Source: Blastomussa wellsi (lineage: Eukaryota > Cnidaria > Anthozoa > Scleractinia > Plerogyridae). From it: DNA of 64,000 nt. The translations under genes and the position numbers were made by a program. Position 1 is the first letter of the stretch. The number at the start of each line of letters is the position of its first letter. The notes under the pieces are model-generated. The model had not been told where the DNA came from and did no database searches. It saw nothing but the letters and a program-made list of their open reading frames with translations. Below, one piece after another: positions 1-12,200 of the stretch. The DNA is taken from NCBI GenBank assembly GCA_947652115.1, contig OX393563.1, forward strand, positions 2,124,996 through 2,188,995. Direction: 5' to 3'.

Positions 1-229
1 CCAACTAAGTGTAAAGTCGATCGCATATTGTTTATATTTTTAGCTTAGCAGTTTGAATGGACAAGCTCAACCAACTTTCCAATAATTATTGCAACACTGT
101 TCTGTCACCCTTTATGCATCCAAAACTTTAACCAAAGAGAACGTCAAGAAAAGTGCCTAAAATTTTAATGTCACGGGAAATGATACGACGTTTTCAGATA
201 CACGTTTATTTCAAGTATTTGTTATTTAG

Positions 230-3200
230 AAATTCTAAGGGCGGCGGCTGGTCCACAGATGGGTGTTGGCTTGCATCGCGTAAAAATGGAACTGTCACGT
301 GTGAGTGTAATCATCTGACGAATTTCGCGGTGTTGATGGATACATCTGGTCTATCCGTTGTAAGTTGAATATAATAAATAGATCTAACGGGACAGACCGC
401 AATCGCAATAGGCAATGTGAACATATGATTGTGTAGTTTGATCGTCCGGGTGAGGGTAGTTCTGAGAAGGACTGTTGTCGGTCATAGTGACGGACGTTTC
501 GACAACCTGTGCGGAAGTCATCATCAGAGTCATGTAAAGAGTTGTCTGTCAGTCGAATGTAATAAGTTTGGTTCGTGAAAACTGATTGGTCAGTTTAGCC
601 GTGATATTATAATAGAAAGACCTAACTTTACGGACGGATCGAAACCGACCAATCACGACCGAAGACATCAACTACTCGAGTCTTTCAGCAAATAACATCA
701 CGGCTAAACTGACCAATCAGTCCTTCTCAGGACTACCCTCACCCGGACGATCAAACTACTCGATCGACTGTTACCCCCGGGTTCAAACCATTTACTGTAT
801 AATGTGAACATAATTACTGACAAGATATATTACAGCGCGACGCGCCTAAGTGTTGCCACCCAACAAACTTTTTTGACTAGTTATAATTAGCCAATCAGAG
901 AGCGCGAATTTGTTTGAGCTGTCCCGCCTCCTTGCAATGTTCAAAGCTGTTGTCACGAAACCTGTCGCGCTTTCAACAAGGAGGAGGGACAACTCAAACA
1001 AATTCGCGCTCTCTGATTGGCTAACTTGTCAAAAAAGTTTGTTGTGTGGCCACACTTAGGCGCGTCGCGCTGTAATAAGGAAAACAACGCAAAACTAAAT
1101 GTAAACAGTTAAAAATTACGAGCTAAGTCTTTCCTAGCCTGCTTTGCAGACGAAACTAAACCTCGGGGTTAAGATTAAGAGTGCCGATCATTTTAAGCAA
1201 CATATGGCAGTCTGCGGCCTTTCTCTTCACCAAGGAAACACGGAAAGCCGTAAAACTCTAGAACAAAAATTTATTTTTCAAATCGGCACTCTTAATCCTC
1301 ACGGTATCAACGAACGCTTTTCATTCAACTAATTTATTCCGTTGTTTTCACGTTAGCAGGCACCAGCCAATAGCGAAGCTCCATCTTTCTGTATATAAAA
1401 ACACACGACGCACAATTCCTTGATTCGCTCCGGCGAAGGGCTAACGCTCGAAACGTCAGCTCTTGAATCTCTGTACGGTGGCCAATTGACATTATCAACC
1501 CAGTTGATAAAACCAAATCATATTGCCCTATAGCCTTACATGGTCTTACCGATAAAAATATATAACCATACATGGATCTACACAAGCTTAAAGAATCATA
1601 CATAAGTCATACATGGCCTCACCTATAATATATATATTGCCTTATAGTTTTACATGACATTACTTAGAAATACATAACCATAAAAACGGATCTGCCTTTC
1701 AATTGACTTTCAGCTAGAGTTAATTTATACATGTCCATAAAATATCTACGCAGTGTTATAGATTTCGCCCTCCAACCTACCAAGTCCAAACACAATCTTA
1801 CATAACCATGTCAGTCCTACAGCCAATCATTACCCGCGGCATGCGCAGTACATACAAACCAGCTTGCTGAGCCATTTACCGTGTTTTAAATAAAGCTGAT
1901 TGATTGATTGATTGATTGAGTCACCTTTAGCCTGCGTCCTCATTTTTCACTGATTCCCCACTCCCCCCCCCACGTAGTAGGGTTCAGACGTTCACACCGC
2001 GCGCGGTCTTCTTCCTTAATGTGAATCATAACTGATACATTAGTAACAAAAAAATATTCTACAAGCGCTCATGGGATCCCTAATGGCTCAAATTGGAGAA
2101 TATTGTGAATACATGAAATTTCATATGTTTGAAATGAGGATCTACATATCAACAAGTGAGTGAGCATCGCAGCAACCAGAAAACGTTGAATGCTTAGCTT
2201 AAACAGACTTTTTTGAACGCTTCCTTGCAAACGTTACCGGGAAGGAACGGGTTTGAATCCCGTTGGAGCTATGACTTTCTTTCATCGATCTTAGAGAATC
2301 CCACAGCTCTGATTCAGTTTCTCGTCGATCTTAGAGCATCGTTACCCTATCTATCGAGGGGATACGGGTTTGAATCCCGTCGGAACTGAATTGTTTTGCC
2401 GTTCTACAGAGCATCGAACCGCTAGGGCGGAGACACGGGTTTGAATCCCGTTGGAGCTCTGATTTTTCTTGCGGACATTATGGCATCGTACCCTTATATA
2501 TTGAGGAGAGACAGGTTTCAGTTCTGTTGGCGCTCTGAATTGTTTTGATGCTGTTAGAGCATCGAACCGCTAACGCGGAGTCACGTGTTTGAATCCCGAT
2601 GGAGCTCTGATTTTTCTTGCCGACATTACGGCATCGCACATTATATATCAAGGAGATACAGTTTTCAATCACGTCGGAGGTCTGAACTGTTTTGCCGTTG
2701 TCAGAGCATGGAACCACTAACGCGAAGTCACGGGTTTGAATCCCGTTGGAACTCTGATTTTTTTCGTAGATCGTAGATGGGTTTGAATACCATTTGAGCT
2801 CCGATCTTTCTCGTCGATGTTTATAGAGAATTGTATCTCTATAATAAGAATATATCGAGGAGACACGGGTTTGAATGCCGTCGGAGCTCGAAATTGTTTT
2901 GACGTTGTCAGAGCATCGAACCGCTTGACGCGAGTCACGAGTTTCAATACCGTATATGTCGAGGAGACTCGGGCTGGAATCCCGTCGGAGCTGATAATTG
3001 TCTGGCCTCTGTTAGAGAATCGAATCGCTAACGCGAAGTCACGGGTTTGAATCCCGTTGGAACTCTGAATTGGTTTTCCGTTGTTAAAGCATGGAATCGC
3101 TATAAACGCGAAGTCACGGGTTTGAATCCCGTTGGAGCTCTGATTTTTCTCGTCGATCTTTATAGAGCATTGTATCCCTATAATAAGTATATACCGAGGA

Positions 3201-6200
3201 TACACGGGTTGGAATCCCGTCGGAGCTCTGAATTTTATTGACGCTGTCAGAGCAGCGAACCGCTTGACGCGGTATCACAGGTTTGAATCCCGTTAGAACT
3301 CTGATTTTTCTCGCAGATCTTAGATGGGTTTGAATACCGTTTGAGCTCCGATTTTCTCGTCGATCTTGATAGAGCATTGTATCCCTATATGTCGAGGAGA
3401 CTCGGGCTGGAATCCCGTCGGAGCTGATAATTGTCTGGCCTCTGTTAGAGAATCGAATCGCTAACGCGAAGTCACGGGTTTGAATCTCGTCGTCGCTCTG
3501 ATTTGTTTTGCCATTGTCAGAACATGGAACCGCTAACGCGGAGTCACGGGTTTGAATCCCGTTGGAACTCTGACCGATTTTTCTCGCCGATCTTAGGGCG
3601 GTTTGAATTCCGTTGGAGCTCTTGATCTTTCTCGTCGATCTTTATAGAGCATTGTATCCCTATATATCGAGGAGATACGGGTTTGAATCCCGTCGGAGCT
3701 CTGAATTCGTTTGCCGTTGTTAGAGCATGGAACCGCTAAAGCGGAGTCACCGGTTTTAATCCCGCTCCCGTTGGAACTCTCATTTTTCTCGCTGATTGAT
3801 TGATTGATTGCAGTTTTACTTCCGCGGAACTCTGCGATTTCTCGCCGATCTTAAAGCAGTTTCAATTCTGTTGGATCTCTGATTTTTTTAAATCGACCTT
3901 AGAGTATCGTATCCCAATATATCGAGGAGACGCGGGTTTAAATCCCGTCGGAGCTCTGAATTGTTTTGCCGTTGTCAGAGCATCGAACCGCTAACGCGGA
4001 GTCACGGGTTTGAATTCAGTTGAAGTTCTGATTTTTTCTCGTCGATCTTAGAGTATCGTATCCTTAGAGCATTGCACCTGCGTTGGGGAACTCACATGTT
4101 CTAAGCCCGAAGGAGCCCTGACTATTTTATTTGAGAATCGCACCGCTTTCGCGTGGGTAATGGGCTCGAATCCCGTAGGAGCCCTAAATTTTTCAGGCTT
4201 GTTTTAATCTCCAGTAACATTCACAGTTCTCATATGAATCATTTCATACAATTCACGTTATTTAATTTTTGTCCTTTTGGGGAAACTTTAAAATATAAAT
4301 TGAACTTGTTCCTAGTTTGGTCAAATTAACACTTCTCGTCGCACCGGTATCACGAAGGCAATGCCCGTCGGAAACCTGAATTTAATTTCCAAACGCTCAA
4401 ATTTTAAATTTACTGCGAGGATCAGTTCTCTCATTAATGAATAATCATTTCATCTAATTCTAATCATTTCACTCCTTTCATGGGAAAATATACACTCTTT
4501 TTATAAGAATCTTTTTATAAGAACGTTGAGACTGAAATTAACCAAATTTTTAAGAACGTATTAAGAACATTCCTCAGGCTGAGACTCGATTAAGAACACT
4601 GTTATTTTGCTCACTGTATATTAAAATGAGAAGCACTGCTGGTCACGTCCGCAGTAATTTATTGAAATACTATACCATATAACATCTTAAGAACGTTTTC
4701 AGCCTCAAATCGCAAAAAATATAAGAACATTCAGCCTCAGCTCCAAAATTAGCTGTTCTTGTAAAAAGAGTGTACGCGCTATAGGATTTAATTTTTACTT
4801 GAACGAGTTGCTACTTACCGTGAGCTGAGTGAGCAGCTCATGCACTGAATCGGGATGATGTCAGGATTTAAAATCAGTTCCACATCTGACGCATGAAAAA
4901 CTGCAACTCGGATGCCATGCCATTCGAAGGTTTTCTTAATCTTTCTGGTCTTTCTTTTGCCATGTATCCATCTGTAGTGTTTGAAACATTTCTCAACTCA
5001 GGACTCATAGTATGACGAACAATTACTCAAAATTAATAAAATTGCAAAGAAAAAAATGCGATATAAACATTTTCTCACATTTTTTTTTTGGTCTGGCTTC
5101 GCGCCTATCCAAATTATTCTTTGACTATTCCGAGAACTCAAAGGCCAAGTGTGTGACCGGTTACATCGAATTCAAGATTTTCACCAAATACCAAATCAAT
5201 ACCGTTTGAATATTGATGTATAGCTAAAAAAAGATCATCGAGTGTTTGTTGGCGCTTTATCTACTCAGGTACCGCTTTACTTTAGCCTCGTAAAAGTAAT
5301 GTTCACAAAATAATCGGATTCTAAATTCTGAATGTAAGTGTTTTATGGCTATACAATTAACTGAAGTTACCTCCTTAAGACGTGCGTTTTCTGTTGTAAC
5401 CAGTCCTCTTTAATTTGTGCCCACATGCTTTAACTTGGTAATTGCGTTGCCTTTGTCGGACTTGCATCCACAATCTTCTGAAAAAATATGACAAACTGAA
5501 TGTATATAATTCTTGCGTAATTCTTCACGAACGTTTGTCGGCTACCACAAAGGATTTAGAGTGAGTTGCTTTAAAATAATTCTGAGAACCACATGCTCAA
5601 ATATCCCGCTTACCTGCCAAGCAAAGTTTCAGATGCATAACAAGTGAATAACTTTGTAGAGCAAGCTTATTCATCGTGAAAACTGAGTTCTTGTTCAATG
5701 TCCAAGCAAAACTCGTTGTAAGAGGAGCGGTTCACCTGAAGTTGGCGGAAGATCGGTAAACGTTACGGGAAGAGCCAGATTTAAAGTTGTCTAAGAGATT
5801 CAGTGACGAGCTCTAGGAGCAAACTGGTGTACTGAAAGACGTTTGCTAAATTTGAAAATGAAGGTGATCTAAAGTGCGCATGGATGTATAAAATCGCGTC
5901 ATTAATTAAAATTTCTAATCAAAATGTGTGAATATACGCGCAGCAAAGAATTAATAATACATCATTGCAAAATATTCACGTTGATTCGTACTTCTATTCC
6001 ACTTGTAACGAATTTGCATAATTTGCATAATTCGTCTAATTTATATATTTCAATTCTATTTATAAAGCAGGCGACCTGTATTTATCAAATATAGTGATGT
6101 TTCTCGGGCTATCTTTAAAACAGGGAATGGGGAATGGGCTGGAGAATCTTTAAAACGGGGAAGCTTTAAAAGCGGGATTCTTTAAAATGAGGAATCTTTA

Positions 6201-9200
6201 AAAGCGGGAATCTCTAAAAGGGGGAATCTTTAAAAGCGGGAATCTTTAAAACGAGGAATCTTTAAAACGGGAATCTTTAAAACGAGGAATCTTTAAAAGC
6301 GGGAATCTTTAAAATGGAGAATCTTTGAAAGCAGGAGTCTTTAAAACGGGGAATCTTTAAAAGCGGGAATCTTTAAAACGGGGAATCTTTAAAAGCAGGA
6401 ATCTTTAAAAGGAGGAACAGTTTTCAATTCTTATAGCCTACGAACATGCTCTCCATAATCCCCATTGGGAAATTTGTGAAGCAAAATTTTAACGCTCGAC
6501 TTGTTTCGCTCGCCAAAATAAATATTTCTTTTCACACGCTTTCGCTAGATGGCCTGTCATTTTGTTCTACACATTCGCCAGTTTCCATTTGAAAACCCCT
6601 CGATGATACTTGACGATGAAAGCAGAAAAACGACAATACAGGATTTTTATTCGCTCATGAATTTTACATGTAGCCTACATTTTATTCCGACCTGTTCTTT
6701 GTGGCCATTTTCACCAAGAAGCCGCGACAAGACCGCATTCACCGCGCTGAAATACGCCTGGTGAGGTGTTCAATTAAATTGTTGACAACCCGAGGTTGGT
6801 TCATTGAGTTATTTTTTTTTAAATAACTCTTAGTCGGCGTACGGACGTATGTCGCTATTCATATCAGTGGATGGATGGATGGATGGATGGATGGACGAGC
6901 TATGTATTTACAACCAATCAGAATAAGGATACTATCGATCGATAACCAATGAAATTTCCACTTGCATGCATCGTTTAATTTTGTATCAATATTTTTTTCG
7001 GATTCAAGGGACGGCCATCTTTATTTTCGTATAAACTTGGCCTTATTGGGCGGTGTTGGCATGATGTTTCCAGCACTCGGTGTTTATGTAGCTCTGGCGT
7101 AGAACGTTGTGTGCGGGTTTTAAGCGGAAAACTGTTCGGAAATTTTCATGGTGGTGACGAAGGTACGAAGATGTAGAGTTTTACATGCTGCGAGCAGTCT
7201 GTTTTGGCGGCTTTGAGTTGAGGGATTGTTTTTTGATCGCGGTTAGTTGGGAATAAGAGCCATGTTGAATTTTAAAACGTTTCTGACTGAAGTGGCGATA
7301 GCTTTAATTTTGGTTGAAATTGAAGTTGCGGATGTGCACAGCTTTTTGGAGATGAGTTGTTTGAAATCAGTAGAGCTGAGAGATCAGACATGATCAGAGA
7401 CTTTGCTTCAGCATAGATGTCATACGGCATTTAAGAATTTGAAGTAAAGGAGGCCACATACTCAAGAACGCAGGGTATAGTAATTCCGGAGAAACAGCTT
7501 TCATCGCAGACGTACCAGCTCTGGTAAATATTTCACGAACCGTTCGTAATTAAATATGCAAAACCTTTCACCAGGATTTTCGGCACAAATTTCGTAACAA
7601 CCAGAGAACAATGTACTAACTGTACTACGTTTTAAAAACCCTTTCGAGAGATATATTTTTCCATTTGATCCGCTTATTGTCTTTCAATAAAATACTTTGT
7701 TGCGTGTTTAATAAATCACAAAATATGACGCTTTGTGTTGAAAATCAGCGATGCGGAAAAACAAAGTATCATGTTACAACATTTCGAAGAAAAACAAAAG
7801 CATCATATTAGAAATAAACAAAAGTATCGTGTTACCGCTGTCAAGAAAAGGCTAGGAATCACGTTTGGTGTTGCATTCTGTACTGTCCTTTGAGTCTCTG
7901 AGATTTTCATTTTCAGGTAGAAATAGCTTTGTTAATTAGAATTGGCATTTAGTCACAACAAGCGGTAGGTGGGTATGTCTTCGAAACGTTGTAATGCCGT
8001 GAAGTAATGAGTAGCGTTAAAGAAGAGAGTTTGAAAGCATTGATATTTTCTAACGATTTGTGGTATGGAATCCCTCAAATATTGCTGCAGACTTTGTGAC
8101 GGCAAGTTTAACCGCAAAGTAATCAAAGTAGACTTTTAGGCGTCACAAAACTGATTACTGCAGTTTTTACAGATATATTATTCATGGTCGGCAGGAAAGT
8201 TTTGTCATGAATGAATTCGCCAGTCAAAATGGAATTTTGTGTTGCGGTCATTTGCTTAAAATGCACACGCTGTCAGCAAAAGGCCCAACGGTAAATTGGT
8301 CATTGAGCGTTCGGTTTGGACGGGCTAGTTTTGCTGACCAAAAGAATACGTCCATATCAGAAACTGAAAAAAAATAACTCTCGCACGCATTGCGTGCCTG
8401 TGTTTTTCTTAGTCCGTCGAGCGCGAAGCGAAAAAATGGCCACACGAAACCTGGGAGACCCGCCCACACGGCGTGGCACGTGCCCCACGAGCGGCCATTT
8501 TTTCGCTTCGCGCTCCACGGACTAAGAAAAAAAAAGGGACTGCTCGTAGTCTATCGCCATGTACAATAATTTGCTAATAAAAGAAATAATTCTTTCAGGA
8601 GCACAGAGAACACAGGAAAGCCTTGGAATTAATCACAATTATTGGCTGCTCTCTTTCTCTGCTGGGACTTCTTGTCACTCTTATCATTCACCTGGTTTTG
8701 TGGAGGTTCGTGAGTAGAAACTTTGTAGTTTTCAACGTTCATATGAGTTTGACAGGTAAAAATGTGAATCTGGTTGAAGTAACTTGTGTATCCGAGCGTC
8801 TGACGGTGTTTGAAGTGTTCCCGCCTGTATTCCTGTTGGAATAAGAAGGAAAAACAAAAAATAGAAACTCAAATGTTGTCCGAATTGGTTACTTGCTTGT
8901 GCCCTATGATATCTTAACCATTAATTATAATTCTTTTAATGTGGCAATTTTATCATTTGATCTCTATATTTTGTCCATCTTTATTATGTTCCTAGAATTT
9001 TAAAGTCTCCTAAGACAGTGATTCACGTCAATTTGTGTATCGCACTTCTGACTGCAAATGCTTTTCTTCTGATTGGCGCAGCCTCCACAGCACACAGGGT
9101 AACTTTTCATTCATTTGTACGACGAACGTATTAAATAGAAATGTCTCCATTACATAATTCGTGCGTAGTGTGAGTGAAATTAAAAGATTATGTACGGTTG

Positions 9201-12200
9201 TGGTGGACCTTCGCTCCGACGAAGGGATAACGCTCGAAACGTCAGCCCTCGAATCTCTTTACGGTGGCCAATTACATTATCAACCCAGTTGATAAAACCA
9301 AATTATCTTCTGACATACACCTTTTCATCTTGCATCTTCTTCTTAATTTTACCGGGCTTTATAATCATTTTCTATACCATGCTAAAAGGAAAGCAGAAAA
9401 GAGTTATAACAGCCATGGGTGGCAAAAGCGAGTTTTTCCAGATTATACTAATTAAAAGGATCCCTTTAAAAACAGTTGATTCCCTTTTTCTCGGTTGTTG
9501 AGGGCCACGTAGAACATCATGTGAAAAACTGGACTCCGTTCACACTCTACACACGTGATATATATGGGTTATGTTAAGAAAAGTCCCAACTTTCTTTGCC
9601 ACCCTTTCTTGTTTGTAGATTCTTTGTACAGTCATTTCTGTTATGCTTCAATATTTTTTTCTGAGCGCCATATTTTGGATGTTGGTGGAAGGATTACAGA
9701 TTTACTCCTCCATCGTAAAAGTGTTTGGTGGCGAAGGGAAACTAAAGTATTTCTATTTCCTCGGCTGGGGTAAGTGTGCTGCAATGTTTAAGAAAGATAC
9801 ACATTTATCGTTACTATACACCGCACTAAAAATTGTCCTAAGATCAGAATATATACAAGTGCTGCCTAAGCTTCTCATAATAAAATGTCGGTGATGTCAA
9901 ATTCCCGGACTGACTCCCGTTCTTCCTTACTACATTACTCATTCACAATGATACTCCGACTTTTAGTTAGTGTGGCTTTGAGTCGAGGTCCAAGCAAAAT
10001 TGATGGCTCTAAATTGCATCAAATCCACTCTACTGTCGTCTTTTCTAATAAGAACAAAACATGTGGTCCACGTCGAGACGAAGTCGAGAGAGTCATCAAT
10101 TCAAGTCGTGCTGTCAATTTAGTCGTGATCTGATGAATCATTGCTGTGAGGTCATCTATCCAAACAGAACAAGCGCAATAAGATTATTGTATCTATGAGA
10201 TAGTGTCCCCAATTAGTCTGTTAGGGCTAAACGTTAAACACATTGACACTTAAGGTTTTACTTACTTACTTACTTACTTAGCTTTCACATCCAGTTAATT
10301 ATCATTACCTAATTTCTCTAATTGTCTTCCATCTTGCAGGCGTTCCATTGATATTTGTAAGTATATGTTTAGCAATCACAAGAACGGATGGATATGGAGG
10401 AGATAAAACGTAAGTGCCATTTTTCCAGGAGAAACTAATGATGCTGAATTGATCAATGGCGGAATGATGTAAATCCTTCGAGCATTGATAATGCTCATTT
10501 TATAAAACTTCGCACTGTTACTATGTCCAAGATGATATCAACTCTAGCTCAGTGAACGTAGCGCTTTCTTGGTGTAGATTACACTTCCCACTTTTTAGTG
10601 CAGCGATATCCTATATGTAATCGCAGAGATAGAATTCAACCATTTCTGTCAAATGTTCAAATTACCTCATGTTCAAATAAGCTCTTGTTCAATTACAGAT
10701 GTTGGTTATCTATATCGTCTGGTCTTATTTGGACATTTATTGGCCCCGCCCTCACTGTTGTGATGGTAGGTTTTTCTAGAGTTGTCATTTATTTGTCATT
10801 TTTCGCGGTAAGTTGCAAATACCAATGAAGGTGAGCCAATGATAGTAACGGCTGCCAAAAAGTTGCGACCTCGAACGCAATATGAGTTGTTATGAAAATG
10901 GCGGAATGTTTGTATCTTTGCACAATCCACAGCAGAGCGATGTGATATTCATACTGAATTACCCTTGTTCCAAAGGCAATACACAAGAGAAAAGGCTGCC
11001 ATAAAATCTAAAAGTTTCCTCACTCAAATCCTGACCTGATGGTAGGATCGTACGACATCGGTTTCAGAATTTACTGTGTTGAATAACTGATTGCATCCTG
11101 TGGTATCAGTTTATAAAACTTTCATAGCCAGTATTTTTAACGCCATCACTGCTTTATGGTCGCTTATGCAGATTAAATTTACGACCATTTACACTTCGAT
11201 GTGTTTTTGACTGTGCGTATGCTGCAAATTGAAAAAAAAAATGTCTTTAAATAGCTGAAAGTTTTTTTTCTCTGACAGATAAACGGTATTATATTTGTAT
11301 TGGTTTTGCGAGCCATGATGACAAGCCGCAAAATGATGGTTGCTGCGGAAAAAGAAAAGATCAAGTAAGAGACAATCCTGAGAAATAAATATAATTAAGT
11401 GATTCCTTGATCTGCTCCTCCGCCCTTTGTTCCACGAGGAACCTAATGGTCTGACTACTTGATCTGCTCCCTTAGTTTGTCACATCCTCACTAGTTTTAA
11501 TGCAGCAGGAATCATCATTTAAAAATAATCAATCGCCTTTGTCCGTGCAGACTTGGAATAAAGTGTTCCATTGTACTCGTTCCTCTTCTTGGAGTCACGT
11601 GGGTGTTTGGTGTCTTGGCGTTTGATGAAGCAACAGTTGTCTTTCTATATTTCTTTGCAATCTTCAACTCTCTTCAGGTATGTTTACTCTAATTATCTTC
11701 TGTATGAGTGTCAACTTTGATATCCAGCATTTTTTCATTTATTATTTATTACTTTATTTTATATTTTGCTAAATAATAAACACTGTCTACTGTTCTTCTT
11801 TTTTCCAGGGATTGTTTATATTTCTTTTCCACTGTGTATTTGATCAACAGGTTTGTGAAATATTTTCTGGTTTATCAAAACAATCCAAAGCTGAGTTTTT
11901 GTGAAGAATGCATAACCTATCGTTTCTCTCTGAGCCCGACGTTGATCACAATCTATATTGCATGCGCTCCAAGGTTTTAAACAAGTTAATGCAAAATATA
12001 TATCCCAGGTAATTTAGCCTCTATCTTCAAATAGAAACAGACGAGCGAGACCTCGCTCTGACGTACGAAACCTAGTGCATCAATCGTGCTGTGTGCTGCG
12101 CTTTACATCTACAATTAATTTATTTTATCCTATTTTTATCCACATAATTAAGGTTCGGTCTGCTATTATTATCTGGAAAAGAAAACGACAGCGAACAAGC

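Noticed and set aside
1334..1603. Minus-strand protein with ELTFRALALRRSE
   Set aside because: This peptide is the translation of the dispersed repeat core and recurs wherever that repeat lies.
2478..3377. Several small proteins on both strands in the tRNA-like array
   Set aside because: They are translations of repeated tRNA-like units and share the repeat period, not protein conservation.
2225..4195. Cluster of functional tRNA genes or a CRISPR array
   Set aside because: Units lack a proper acceptor stem and A-box, and there are no unique spacers between identical repeats. The genome is animal.
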